A stretch of DNA of 22,250 bases. It comes from Nitrospirota bacterium (lineage in GTDB: Bacteria > Nitrospirota > Thermodesulfovibrionia > Thermodesulfovibrionales > SM23-35). The stretch covers positions 1-22,250 of the forward strand of contig JACRGU010000100.1 in NCBI GenBank assembly GCA_016212245.1, in the 5' to 3' direction. Both the position numbers and the translations under genes were made by a program. Numbering within the stretch: position 1 is the first letter of the stretch; each line of letters opens with the position of its first letter. This document shows, piece by piece, positions 1 through 8,442 of the stretch. The notes beneath the pieces are model-generated. The model did no database searches and was not told where the DNA came from. It was given only the letters and a program-made list of their open reading frames with translations.

Positions 1-233
1 ATAATCTGACAAAGGTTCATAGATACGGAGAAGGATTTGCATGAGAAGGGCAATAAACATAGAATGTTTCAGCAGCAGCGATGTAAACATGATAAAAACA
101 AACTCAACGCGCTTCGTTGACAGCAAATAGCCGTTAAAAATATCCATTGCAGGACTATAAGGGATAAGATATTCTATTAAAAACGACTTTTTCTACAGAC
201 TCGTTAGGTGATAAAATATGATGAGGGCATGGT
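1..233. other. Leading stretch without a convincing gene
   Basis: No recognisable protein is encoded here. One frame is open from position 3 to a TGA at 42-44. It overlaps (ATGA) a 29-codon frame at 41-130, but neither has a recognisable sequence. A TTGACA at 117-122 could be a -35 element, but the -10 candidates after it are poor. A small hairpin (TCAACG/CGTTGA) lies at 104-120. GTTAGGT at 203-209 fits the integron core-site consensus GTTRRRY, just ahead of the toxin gene, but such a 7-mer is common by chance. The stretch may be the tail of an unseen upstream cassette or gene. Confidence 0.3.
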
Positions 234-533
234 ATGCGATATTACTTTGAGTGGGACCCTAAAAAGGCAAAGGAAAACCTTAAAAAACATAAAGTCAGCT
301 TTGAGCGTGCAACCAGCATTTTTCTTGATCCTCGTGCAATAACTATTTTTGATGAAGAACATAGCGAAAATGAAGATAGATGGGTTACAATGGGAATAGA
401 TAAAACAGGAGCTTTATCGGTAGTGATTCATACTTTTCAACGAAAGAATAATGAGGAATATAAAATTCGTATTATTTCTGCACGCAAATCAACAACAAAA
501 GAGACAAAACAGTATATGGAGGAAAATATATGA
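234..533 (+). CDS. brnT: BrnT family type II toxin
   Basis: The 99-aa product matches the BrnT ribonuclease-toxin pattern. It has an N-terminal FEWDPKKAKENLKKHKVSFE block (residues 5-24), then an acidic DPR...DEEHSENEDRW segment, a strand-rich middle, and a C-terminal RIISARKSTTKE block. In the family, BrnT is a small RelE-fold RNase held inactive by its antitoxin partner. A GAGGG Shine-Dalgarno-like sequence lies just before the ATG. The stop overlaps the next gene's start by 4 bp (ATGA), the usual toxin-first brnTA layout. Family assignment is from visible motifs; toxicity is inferred. The pair stands alone between non-coding stretches, consistent with horizontal acquisition. Confidence 0.88.
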   Translation: MRYYFEWDPKKAKENLKKHKVSFERATSIFLDPRAITIFDEEHSENEDRWVTMGIDKTGALSVVIHTFQRKNNEEYKIRIISARKSTTKETKQYMEENI

Positions 534-736
534 AGAAGGAATATGATTTTTCAAAAGGTGAAAGAGGAAAATTCTACAAACCAGATTTAGAGTTGTATTT
601 ACCTATTTATTTAGACCAGGATACTATGGAAAATCTATTAAAGTTTTCAGCCCCCACAGGTGTTGAAGTTGAAGCTATAGTAAAAGATTGGATAAATAAA
701 GACATATCCATTGTTAAGACAGTAATGTCAAAATAA
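530..736 (+). CDS. Antitoxin partner of the BrnT-type toxin
   Basis: The 68-aa product starts with a YDFSKGERGKFYKPD block (residues 5-19), a signature common in small antitoxins encoded next to BrnT- or RelE-like toxins. A LYLPIYLD strand and a predicted helical tail (residues 30-58) follow, as expected for a ribbon-helix-helix or CopG-like DNA-binding antitoxin. It overlaps the toxin gene by 4 bp, so the two are almost certainly co-translated. By analogy it would neutralise the toxin and repress the shared promoter. It does not look like the classical BrnA sequence, so no symbol is given. The antitoxin role is inferred from position and motif. Confidence 0.72.
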   Translation: MKKEYDFSKGERGKFYKPDLELYLPIYLDQDTMENLLKFSAPTGVEVEAIVKDWINKDISIVKTVMSK

Positions 737-737
737 C

Positions 738-795
738 ACCTATCAAATCACTCCAGCGGATGGCTGATAGCCACCGCTGATTAAAAATGTTATAA
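738..795 (+). repeat. Hairpin resembling a degenerate integron attC site
   Basis: A strong imperfect hairpin, CAGCGG (754-759) with CCGCTG (774-779) plus inner GGCT/AGCC, follows the antitoxin stop. The order is attC-like: ACCTATC (738-744, one mismatch to RYYYAAC), a 5-base spacer, the CTCCAGCGG arm, the CCGCTG arm, a short spacer, then GTTATAA (789-795, two mismatches to GTTRRRY). No T-run follows the stem, so it is not a typical intrinsic terminator. It could be a decayed recombination site or a plain transcript-end hairpin. Confidence 0.33.
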
Positions 796-970
796 CAGAA
801 AACTTTTTATCAGGTATTCTATTTGTCTCTGAAGTAGTTCTCTATATCAGGTTCTGCTGAATAAGTTACCATAAGTAGAAATCTTTCGTGGTTTTAGTTC
901 TGCTTATTATTGCTTTTATTCTTTATGTATGAAAAAATAAACTATAGAAAGAAATCCTAATATTTAAAGA

Positions 971-2434
971 ATGAAGGTTACGAACTTTATGTTGTTAGAA
1001 AAACTTAGAAGGATTGATGATACAAAAATAGAGGTCCCTAAGGATTACAAGCAGGGGATGAGGGTCAATGGAATCATCTATGTAGATGATGTCCTTGAAA
1101 AGGAGCTTGAGACACAGTCGATAGAGCAGGTGGCCAATGTAGCGACCTTGCCAGGGATTATTAAAACATCCATGGCGATGCCTGATGTGCATACAGGATA
1201 TGGATTTGCAATCGGAGGTGTGGCTGCATTTGACCTGAAAGATGGTATCGTCTCACCAGGCGGTGTTGGCTATGATATCAATTGTGGAGTCCGCCTCTTA
1301 AGAAGCAATCTTAAAAAAGAAGCTGTCCTGCCGAGGATAAAGGACCTTGTCAGCATCCTATACAATGAAATCCCATCAGGTGTTGGCTCAAAGGGTAAGA
1401 TACGACTTACACAGGAGGATGAGAGAAGGATATTATTAAGGGGCACACTATGGGCTGTTGAGCAGGGCTTTGGTGATGCTGGAGACCTTGAGAAAACAGA
1501 ATCTGAAGGATGTATTGACGGAGCAGACCCATCCCTGATAAGTAATAAGGCATATGAGCGGGGAAGGGCGCAGCAGGGCACACTGGGTTCAGGCAATCAC
1601 TTCCTTGAAGTTCAGTATGTTGATGAGATTTACGATGAAAAGGGTGCAAACAGCCTCGGGCTTTTTAAAGACCAGATTACTGTGATGATACACACAGGCT
1701 CTCGTGGTTTTGGTCATCAGGTCTGCACTGATTTCCTTGAAGTCATGGAGAGGGCTGTAAGCAAATATAAGATAGAATTGCCAGATAAAGAGCTTGCATG
1801 TGCACCATATGGGAGCCCTGAGGCACAGGATTATCTATCTGCAATGAGGGCTGCAGCCAACTATGCATGGGCAAACAGACAGTGTATCATGCACTGGACA
1901 AAAGAGGTATTTATAAAAGTGTTCAATATCTCCCCGAAAGAACTTGGCATGACACTGATATACGATGTTGCCCATAATATCGCAAAGATTGAAGAGCATG
2001 AAGTTAATGGCAGGAAGATGAAACTCATAGTCCACAGAAAAGGTGCAACGAGGGCATTTCCACCGGGACATCCAGAGCTTCCAGAGATTTACAGGCATAT
2101 AGGTCAGCCAGTCTTAATCCCTGGAGATATGGGGAGGGTATCATTTATCCTTTTAGGTACTGAAAGGGCGATGCAGGAGACATTCGGTTCAACATGCCAT
2201 GGCGCTGGCAGGGTTATGTCGAGGCATCAGGCAATCAAAAGGGCAAAGTGCCGTGCTATCTGGAGGGAGATGGAGGATAAAGGAATCATAGTCAGGTCGG
2301 CTGGTAGGGAAACCCTCGCAGAGGAGATGTCAGAGGCATACAAAGACATATCTAATGTTGTTGATGTCGTGCATAACGCAGGTATCTCGAAGAAGGTAGC
2401 AAGGCTCAGGCCAATTGGAGTGATAAAGGGGTAA
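971..2434 (+). CDS. rtcB: RNA-splicing ligase RtcB
   Basis: The 487-aa product is a full-length RtcB, the GTP- and Mn2+-dependent ligase that joins RNA 2',3'-cyclic phosphate (or 3'-phosphate) and 5'-OH ends in tRNA splicing or RNA repair. Visible metal- and GMP-binding motifs include GYDINCG (Asp102, Cys105), GSGNHFLEVQ, HTGSRGFGHQ, HNIAKIEEH, HRKGATRAFPPG and GDMGRVSF. STCHGAGRVMSR carries the presumed guanylylated histidine (His410). Length and motif order match the archaeal-type long RtcB group. An ATG at 989 with GAAGG upstream is a credible alternative start that would remove six residues. No archease gene is nearby. mqnA begins directly after the stop, so they are probably co-transcribed. 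Confidence 0.97.
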   Translation: MKVTNFMLLEKLRRIDDTKIEVPKDYKQGMRVNGIIYVDDVLEKELETQSIEQVANVATLPGIIKTSMAMPDVHTGYGFAIGGVAAFDLKDGIVSPGGVGYDINCGVRLLRSNLKKEAVLPRIKDLVSILYNEIPSGVGSKGKIRLTQEDERRILLRGTLWAVEQGFGDAGDLEKTESEGCIDGADPSLISNKAYERGRAQQGTLGSGNHFLEVQYVDEIYDEKGANSLGLFKDQITVMIHTGSRGFGHQVCTDFLEVMERAVSKYKIELPDKELACAPYGSPEAQDYLSAMRAAANYAWANRQCIMHWTKEVFIKVFNISPKELGMTLIYDVAHNIAKIEEHEVNGRKMKLIVHRKGATRAFPPGHPELPEIYRHIGQPVLIPGDMGRVSFILLGTERAMQETFGSTCHGAGRVMSRHQAIKRAKCRAIWREMEDKGIIVRSAGRETLAEEMSEAYKDISNVVDVVHNAGISKKVARLRPIGVIKG

Positions 2435-3244
2435 GTGTTAAGAATAGGAAAAGTCACTTATGCAAATCTATTCCCAATTTTTTATATGCTGGAGAAGAAA
2501 TGCGACTGCTCGAGGTATGAATTCATAGAAGGTGTCCCCTCTACACTAAACCGGATGCTGAGGAATGAGGAGATTGATATAAGTCCATCCTCGTCCATTG
2601 AATATCTCAGGTACCAGAATAAATACACCATTATCGAGGGCCATTCCATAAGCTCAAAGGGGCCAATAGGAAGCATCCTGCTATTCAGCAGAAGGCCGAT
2701 AGAGAGATTGGATGGTCTGACAGTGCTTACATCAGCACAGTCAGAAAGCTCTGTTGCCCTCCTCGATATTATCTTCAAAAAATTTTATAAGATTAACTGT
2801 TACTTAAGACCAACAGATAAACCATTTGAGTTAGTAGTCAATGAGGCAGAAGCTTATCTTCTGATCGGTGACGACGCCCTCAAAGCCCAAAAGACAGTTA
2901 TGGATATTTACATCTACGACCTTGGAGAGTTATGGTATAAAAATACAGAGCTTCCTTTTGTTTTCGCATTATGGATTGTAAGGAAAGGCTGCTGCACAGA
3001 GAAGACAGAACTATTCGAAAAATTTACAGGGGATTTAAATAAGGCAAAAATGCTTGCTCTAAAAGGTTTAAATAAGATTGCACAGGAATTGCGACCGTTA
3101 CTCCTCAGCCGCCACTTGTTACCCGTTACAGATGATGAACTTGTCTCATACTGGAGAGGAATATCCTATGATTTTGAAGACGAGCATAGAAGGGGGCTTG
3201 AGTTGTTCAGGATGTATTCAGAGGAGTTGGGTTTGCTGGCTTAG
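2435..3244 (+). CDS. mqnA: Chorismate dehydratase MqnA (futalosine pathway)
   Basis: The 269-aa product matches MqnA, which dehydrates chorismate to 3-enolpyruvylbenzoate, the first step of the futalosine route to menaquinone. The N-terminus reads RIGKVTYANLFPIFYMLE. The family block FIEGVPSTLNRMLRNEEIDI followed by SPSSSIEYLR lies at about residues 28-57. Next come the substrate-binding-protein-like strands (GPIGSILLFS, LIGDDALKA) and a typical C-terminal helix pair. The start is GTG at 2435, immediately after the rtcB stop, with AAAGGGG as ribosome site. Its 3' end overlaps the convergent histidine kinase gene by 38 bp. Other mqn genes are not in the window. The pathway implies a menaquinone-based respiratory chain. 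Confidence 0.93.
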   Translation: MLRIGKVTYANLFPIFYMLEKKCDCSRYEFIEGVPSTLNRMLRNEEIDISPSSSIEYLRYQNKYTIIEGHSISSKGPIGSILLFSRRPIERLDGLTVLTSAQSESSVALLDIIFKKFYKINCYLRPTDKPFELVVNEAEAYLLIGDDALKAQKTVMDIYIYDLGELWYKNTELPFVFALWIVRKGCCTEKTELFEKFTGDLNKAKMLALKGLNKIAQELRPLLLSRHLLPVTDDELVSYWRGISYDFEDEHRRGLELFRMYSEELGLLA

Positions 3245-4478
3245 CACGTGGCAGATAGATCTTGAATGTTGTCCCAATGCCTCTCTCACTATAGATATTA
3301 ATCCATCCATTATATTGCTTTACTATGCCATATACAGTGGCCAGTCCAAGCCCTTTTCCTTTGCCTACTTCTCTTGTGGTGAAAAATGGTTCGAAGATGC
3401 GCCTCTGGGTCTCTTTATCCATACCCGGGCCATTATCAGATATTGTGATAAGCACAAACTCACCAGGTCGTGCATCAGCATACATCTTGTAGTATTTCTC
3501 ATCCACCTTAGTATTCTCCGCACTTATGGTAATGATAAATGACTTCTTCTCTCCACACTCATATCTGAAAAGCCCTTCGAGGCAGTCTATAATAGCAGCA
3601 CGGGCATTTCTAAGTAGTTCCATCAGTATATGGTTTATCTGTATGAAGTCGACTTTCACTTTCCAGAGGTCTTTATCTGTATGAACTACTATTTTGATAC
3701 GCGGGTCAGTAGTTACACGAAGCAGGTTAGTCGTCTCGAAGATTGCATCATTGACTGAGATTAGATTATCGGTAGCTGATAATTTACTTGTAAATGCTAG
3801 TAGACTCTTAATAATATCTGATGCCCGTTCAGCAGAATTATAGGCACGCTCCACAAAGCGATATTCCTCTGATTCTGTGCTAAGCTGTGATTTAGTTAAA
3901 CTTAGGTTACCAATTATTCCTGTCAAAATGTTATTGAATTCGTGAGCTACACCTGCTGCTAATGTATTTATAGCCTCCATCTTCTGAAGTTGAAATAGCT
4001 GTTCCTGTAGCATCTTGTGCTCTGTAATATCCCTATAAGTATGAATTATATAATCAAGCTCTTTTGAAGGTGTATATGTTGCATAGACATGAGCCATTAC
4101 CCACATGCCGAGGGGCGAGATTTCTACCTCATGCTCCCTTACAGAGATACCCTGTTGAATCTTCGCGAGAGAACATCTTTCTGTTCCCTTATGCTCGCAC
4201 CTAAGCATCTCCCAGCAGGTCCTGCCAATCATGTCATGTGGCTGAACACCTAATTTATTGGCCAGTGAGCGATTGATTCGTCTTACAACACCATTCCCGT
4301 CTGTAATAAAGATTAAATCCTTTATAGTGTCGAAGGTATTTTCCCACTCTTCCTTAGCCTGAAGAATTATTTTTTCTGCATTCTTTCGCTCCTTTTCAGA
4401 TCTCTTTAGTCTCTGTATCTGCTTCTGGAGTGATTTGAGTTCTTCGATAAGCTGTGCTTTGGTCTTCTTAGGTAACAC
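3207..4478 (-). CDS. Soluble PAS-domain sensor histidine kinase
   Basis: The 423-aa product has an N-terminal coiled coil (about residues 4-45), a PAS domain (about 45-155) with a cysteine-rich TCWEMLRCEHKGTERCSL segment, a phosphoacceptor H-box LAAGVAHEFNNIL (His179), and a HATPase domain. The HATPase shows N-box LLRNARAAI, G1 ISDNGPGMD, F-box IFEPFFTT and G2 GKGKGLGLATVYGIV. This is the NtrB-like/orphan kinase architecture. There are no membrane segments, so it should be cytoplasmic. It starts with GTG at 4478, three bases after the carB stop, using an AAAGG inside the carB end, which implies translational coupling to the pyrimidine operon. No response regulator is adjacent. The PAS cysteines could bind a metal or haem, but the signal is unknown. 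Confidence 0.9.
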   Translation of the reverse strand: MLPKKTKAQLIEELKSLQKQIQRLKRSEKERKNAEKIILQAKEEWENTFDTIKDLIFITDGNGVVRRINRSLANKLGVQPHDMIGRTCWEMLRCEHKGTERCSLAKIQQGISVREHEVEISPLGMWVMAHVYATYTPSKELDYIIHTYRDITEHKMLQEQLFQLQKMEAINTLAAGVAHEFNNILTGIIGNLSLTKSQLSTESEEYRFVERAYNSAERASDIIKSLLAFTSKLSATDNLISVNDAIFETTNLLRVTTDPRIKIVVHTDKDLWKVKVDFIQINHILMELLRNARAAIIDCLEGLFRYECGEKKSFIITISAENTKVDEKYYKMYADARPGEFVLITISDNGPGMDKETQRRIFEPFFTTREVGKGKGLGLATVYGIVKQYNGWINIYSERGIGTTFKIYLPRAKPANPTPLNTS

Positions 4479-4481
4479 TTT

Positions 4482-7400
4482 TCACTTGCCTTTATGGTAT
4501 TTCTGTATTGACTTTATATTAACCTGCTTCTTTTTGAGCATCTCTATAGCATTTACTGCTGCTATTGCCCCGGATATAGTTGTTGTAAATGGTATACCAT
4601 ATTGAAGTGCACTCTGCCTTATAGAAAAGGAGTCCTTCTGTGCCTGAGCACCGCTGACCGTATTAATGACAAAGTCAATCTCTTTATTCTTGATGAAGTC
4701 AACAATATGTGGCCTTCCTTCTGTAACCTTATTGACGACTTCTACATCGAGGCCGTGGTCTTTAAGATACAGCGCTGTGCCTCTGGTTGCGATTACAGAA
4801 AATCCGAGCTCGAGTAGCTTTTTAACTATAGAGACAGAAAGAGGTTTGTCTTTATCCTTCAGACTTATAAATATCTTCCCTGATAAAGGAATCCTGTTAC
4901 CACACGATGTCTGTGACTTTCCAAATGCACGGCCGAAGTCCTTATCTATGCCCATCACCTCTCCTGTAGATTTCATCTCAGGGCCGAGTATAGTATCAAC
5001 TCCGGGGAATCTGTCAAAAGGGAAGACAGCCTCTTTAACCGCAATATGTTGTATATGCCTCTCTCCTGTAAGTCCGAGTTCTTTCAATGTCTTACCAACC
5101 ATCACCTTTGCTGCAATCTTTGCAAGTGGCACACCAGTTGCCTTGCCTACAAAGGGTACTGTCCTCGATGCCCTCGGATTCACTTCAAGGATATAGATGT
5201 CATGGTTCTTTACGGCAAACTGTACATTCATCAACCCTACTACAGTGAGCTCTTTTGCGAGTGCTCTCGTCTGCCTCTTTATCTCATCAATAATCTCTTT
5301 TTCTAAGGAATATGGTGGAAGTGAACAGGCTGAATCTCCAGAATGGATACCAGCCTCCTCAATATGCTCCATCACGCCCCCTATGATTACATCCATCCCA
5401 TCGGATATTGCATCAACATCAATCTCTATGGCATCCTCGAGATACTTGTCCACAAGCACAGGATGTTCAGGAGATGCCTTGACCGCACGCTTCATGTATT
5501 CCCTTAGAGATTTCCCATCATAGACTATCTCCATAGCCCTGCCACCAAGGACATAGGATGGCCTTATCATTACAGGATACCCTATCCTCTCTGCTGCACA
5601 TATGGCCTCTTCTACAGACATTGCAGTATCGCTTTCAGCCTGTTTTAAATTGAGCTTATGGAGGAGTTCCTTGAATCTCCTCCTATCTTCTGCACGGTCT
5701 ATGGAATCAGGAGATGTCCCCAGGATTTTTATACCTTCTCTCTCGAGTGGTACTGCGAGTTTCAGGGGCGTCTGGCCTCCGAACTGGACTATGAGACCTT
5801 CAGGTTTTTCAACCTCGATGATATTCAGTACATCCTCTATTGTAAGAGGCTCAAAGTAAAGCCTGTCTGCAGTGTCATAGTCTGTGCTGACCGTCTCGGG
5901 ATTGCAATTTACCATTATAGTTTCATAACCGAGTTCCTTGAGGGCAAATACTGCATGAACACAACAGTAGTCGAATTCGATACCCTGGCCTATCCTGTTA
6001 GGGCCAGAGCCGAGGATGACAACCTTTTTCCTACCAGTAGGATTAGATTCGCACTCAACAATAAGTTCGGAGTTCGGAGTTCGGAGTTCACCCCCCCCAC
6101 CCCCCCCCGTAGCAAGGGGGGGCTTAAGGGGGGGTGTTGACTGTTGACTGTTGACTGCTGACTTATAAAATGGTTTTTCATAAGTCGAATACAGATATGG
6201 TGTATATGCAGCGAATTCTGCTCCGCATGTATCAACTATCTTGTAAACCGCATACATCTTATATTTGCGTCTTAGATGCCTTATATCAGCCTCTTCTACG
6301 TTAAGGAGTTCTGCAATTCTTCTGTCCGAAAAACCATACCACTTCGCATCCATTAAAAGTTCTTTTGGTATTAGATATGGTGCGAGGCTGAGGCTCTCCT
6401 TTTTTTTAATTCCCTTTGCATAACTCCTTATTTTTTCTTCCATATCTACTATCTGCTTGATGTTATACAGGAACCACGGGTCTATCCATGTAAGCTCGCG
6501 TATCTCTTGAATGCCCATCCCTTCTCTTATGGCCTGTGAGATATACCATATTCGTTCAGGGCCAGGAGTCTTGAGTCTTGTCTTTATTACACTTGTATCA
6601 ACATCAATGTTTTCGAGGCCATAGCTGCTGATTTCAAGACTCCTTATCGCCTTCTGTAGAGACTCTTTAAATGTCCTTCCTATGGACATTACCTCTCCAA
6701 CAGACTTCATCTGTGTAGTGAGTGTTGGGTCTGCCTCAGGGAATTTTTCGAATGCAAAGCGTGGGAACTTTGTCACAACATAGTCTATTGTAGGTTCAAA
6801 TGATGCAGGAGTCTCCCTTGTTATATCATTGGGTATCTCATCGAGTGTAAGACCTACTGCTAACTTTGCTGCAATCTTTGCTATAGGGAATCCTGTTGCC
6901 TTTGAGGCAAGTGCTGAACTCCGTGATACCCTCGGGTTCATCTCTATTACTACCATTCTTCCATCTTTTGGATTTACAGCAAACTGGATATTTGATCCTC
7001 CTGTATCAACACCTATCTCCCGTATGATTGCAATTGCTGCATCACGCATCCTCTGATATTCCTTATCAGTAAGAGTCTGGGCAGGTGCGACAGTAATCGA
7101 ATCACCGGTATGGATGCCCATCGGGTCGAAGTTCTCTATGGAGCAGATAATAACAACATTGTCTTTTCCGTCACGCATGACCTCAAGCTCATATTCCTTC
7201 CATCCGAGGACTGATTCCTCGACAAGCACCTGATGAACAGGACTCAGTTTAAGGCCTCTCTCGAGAAGCTCCTTATATTCCTCCATGTTATAAGCAACTC
7301 CTCCACCTGTACCTCCGAGGGTAAAAGATGGCCTCAGGATTGCAGGGAATCCAATATGCCCTATAGCTTCGAGCCCTTCCTTCAAGGAACCAACATATGC

Positions 7401-7838
7401 ACTTTTAGGCACATCGAGGCCTATCTTTGTCATGGCCTCCTTAAAAAGTTCCCTGTCCTCTGCCTTCTTTATTGCATCGAGTTTTGCACCAATAAGTTCA
7501 ACATTGTATCTGTCGAGTATCCTTTTCTCTGCGAGTTCGACAGCAAGGTTCAGGGCTGTCTGTCCACCCATTGTAGGTAGAAGGGCGTCAGGCTGTTCTT
7601 TTTTTATTATCATCTCAAGGATATCAGCGGTCAATGGCTCTATATATGTTGCATCAGCCATCTCAGGGTCAGTCATGATTGTTGCAGGGTTTGAGTTTAC
7701 GAGCACCACCTTATATCCCTCTTCACGAAGTGCCTTGCATGCCTGTGTCCCTGAATAGTCAAACTCGCATGCCTGGCCTATGATTATAGGCCCAGAGCCA
7801 ATCAAAAGTATCTTTTTAATGTCTGTTCTTTTAGGCAT
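4482..7838 (-). CDS. carB: Carbamoyl-phosphate synthase large subunit
   Basis: The 1118-aa product carries the full CarB layout: two homologous ATP-grasp halves and a C-terminal allosteric domain. The halves begin KKILLIGSGPIIIGQACEFDYSG and KKVVILGSGPNRIGQGIEFDY. ATP-grasp blocks such as RPSFTLGGTGGG and RPSYVLGGRAME are intact, and the C-terminal MGS-like domain (about residues 980-1118) contains FSVIATRGTA. It makes carbamoyl phosphate from bicarbonate, ammonia and two ATP, with CarA supplying ammonia. It is about 40 residues longer than usual. The excess is a repeat-encoded segment (about residues 557-593, containing TGGGGGGELRTPNSEL) between the two halves, just after STYE and before ECESNPTGRKK. 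This is a surface linker, so activity is probably kept. It overlaps the upstream membrane-protein gene by 8 bp. Confidence 0.97.
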   Translation of the reverse strand: MPKRTDIKKILLIGSGPIIIGQACEFDYSGTQACKALREEGYKVVLVNSNPATIMTDPEMADATYIEPLTADILEMIIKKEQPDALLPTMGGQTALNLAVELAEKRILDRYNVELIGAKLDAIKKAEDRELFKEAMTKIGLDVPKSAYVGSLKEGLEAIGHIGFPAILRPSFTLGGTGGGVAYNMEEYKELLERGLKLSPVHQVLVEESVLGWKEYELEVMRDGKDNVVIICSIENFDPMGIHTGDSITVAPAQTLTDKEYQRMRDAAIAIIREIGVDTGGSNIQFAVNPKDGRMVVIEMNPRVSRSSALASKATGFPIAKIAAKLAVGLTLDEIPNDITRETPASFEPTIDYVVTKFPRFAFEKFPEADPTLTTQMKSVGEVMSIGRTFKESLQKAIRSLEISSYGLENIDVDTSVIKTRLKTPGPERIWYISQAIREGMGIQEIRELTWIDPWFLYNIKQIVDMEEKIRSYAKGIKKKESLSLAPYLIPKELLMDAKWYGFSDRRIAELLNVEEADIRHLRRKYKMYAVYKIVDTCGAEFAAYTPYLYSTYEKPFYKSAVNSQQSTPPLKPPLATGGGGGGELRTPNSELIVECESNPTGRKKVVILGSGPNRIGQGIEFDYCCVHAVFALKELGYETIMVNCNPETVSTDYDTADRLYFEPLTIEDVLNIIEVEKPEGLIVQFGGQTPLKLAVPLEREGIKILGTSPDSIDRAEDRRRFKELLHKLNLKQAESDTAMSVEEAICAAERIGYPVMIRPSYVLGGRAMEIVYDGKSLREYMKRAVKASPEHPVLVDKYLEDAIEIDVDAISDGMDVIIGGVMEHIEEAGIHSGDSACSLPPYSLEKEIIDEIKRQTRALAKELTVVGLMNVQFAVKNHDIYILEVNPRASRTVPFVGKATGVPLAKIAAKVMVGKTLKELGLTGERHIQHIAVKEAVFPFDRFPGVDTILGPEMKSTGEVMGIDKDFGRAFGKSQTSCGNRIPLSGKIFISLKDKDKPLSVSIVKKLLELGFSVIATRGTALYLKDHGLDVEVVNKVTEGRPHIVDFIKNKEIDFVINTVSGAQAQKDSFSIRQSALQYGIPFTTTISGAIAAVNAIEMLKKKQVNIKSIQKYHKGK
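6061..6166 (-). repeat. Composite heptamer-palindrome element inside carB
   Basis: On the + strand the element has three GTTCGGA units (6065-6085) plus a partial unit. C8-A-C9 homopolymer runs (6091-6108) and two G7 runs (6116-6122, 6128-6134) form a palindromic core. Three GTTGACT units and a GCTGACT follow (6136-6163). The outer ends ATAAGT (6061-6066) and ACTTAT (6161-6166) are inverted repeats. It is translated in frame within CarB. The coding strand is G-rich (G9-U-G8), so the mRNA could fold into a quadruplex. The pyrC element has the same plan. Confidence 0.9.
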
Positions 7839-8442
7839 TCTTTATCTCTAAGAACTCCTTTAATTTCAACATAACATCGTGAGCCTCTGATGGTAGTTCT
7901 GATGAAAAGATTGTTATCTGTTTTTTATTTTTAAATTCAAGCTCTACTGTAAAGAGCTCCTCCTTCCTCCCAAAACCTGGTATTACAGTGCCATGTTGAA
8001 GGGCAACCTTTTCGACCAGTTTTACACCATCTATGTTTTCCGGGACAAAGGTTCTGCGGTTTACCTTTATGTCCATAAGAGCATCAAGATGGTATAAATT
8101 CTTCCTGCCTATCAAACCCTTTTTAATAAATATTTTTCCACCTTTATCAAATACTGCTAAGAGGGTTGGTTCACTGAATATAAATGTCCTAAAGAATAGA
8201 AAAAGGGCTCCAAATAACAGAACTGCCAATACAAAATGAATAAATGTAATTTTAAAACTACCCGCTATAACAAAAACCACAATAAGTATCACAGCACCTG
8301 ATGCGAGGCTTGATGCAAGCTCACGATTATAGATGCCACTATGAAGAAAGCTACCTCTATCACCCCTGAAAGAGCTTGTCCTTAATTTAAGAATACTACC
8401 TTCTATGTCTATCTTATAACTGCCTTTATTATCCATATCCAT
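7831..8442 (-). CDS. Unrecognised two-helix membrane protein between carA and carB
   Basis: I do not recognise this 203-aa protein. It has a short cytoplasmic-type N-terminus, two hydrophobic segments separated by a very short turn (about residues 45-66 and 68-88), and a soluble C-terminal part of about 110 residues. That part is rich in beta strands (for example GKIFIKKGLIGRKNLYHLD and FTVELEFKNKKQITIFSSE) and ends in an amphipathic helix. The pattern resembles bacterial PH-like (bPH) membrane proteins, but this is only a fold impression. It starts 48 bases after carA and overlaps the carB start by 8 bp, so it is co-expressed with the carbamoyl-phosphate synthase subunits. No strong Shine-Dalgarno sequence is visible. 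Confidence 0.72.
   Translation of the reverse strand: MDMDNKGSYKIDIEGSILKLRTSSFRGDRGSFLHSGIYNRELASSLASGAVILIVVFVIAGSFKITFIHFVLAVLLFGALFLFFRTFIFSEPTLLAVFDKGGKIFIKKGLIGRKNLYHLDALMDIKVNRRTFVPENIDGVKLVEKVALQHGTVIPGFGRKEELFTVELEFKNKKQITIFSSELPSEAHDVMLKLKEFLEIKNA

Noticed and set aside
41..130. 29-codon frame starting MRRAINIECF, overlapping the stop of a frame open from the window edge.
   Set aside because: It is too short and unrecognised, with no ribosome site; it could be a gene tail or chance.
102..209. A possible complete attC site upstream of the toxin (ACTCAAC at 102-108 paired with GTTAGGT at 203-209).
   Set aside because: The inner L boxes are not complementary and the outer boxes pair imperfectly; only the single core match is kept as weak evidence.
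910..938. Weak promoter (TTGCTT with AAAAAT) ahead of rtcB.
   Set aside because: The -10 is too far from consensus in an A/T-rich stretch to be supported by eye.
3078..3542. 154-codon + strand frame across the end of mqnA and the kinase gene.
   Set aside because: It shadows two well-supported genes in other frames and has no protein-like conserved motif.
6061..6166. Repeats in carB considered as a CRISPR array.
   Set aside because: The units are 7-bp tandem repeats with no spacers, and lie inside a coding frame.
5990..6235. Open frame of 81 codons on the - strand inside carB, reading SPPLLRGGVGGVNSELRTPN-like residues.
   Set aside because: It is an alternate frame through the same repeat element; the CarB frame has clear homology on both sides.
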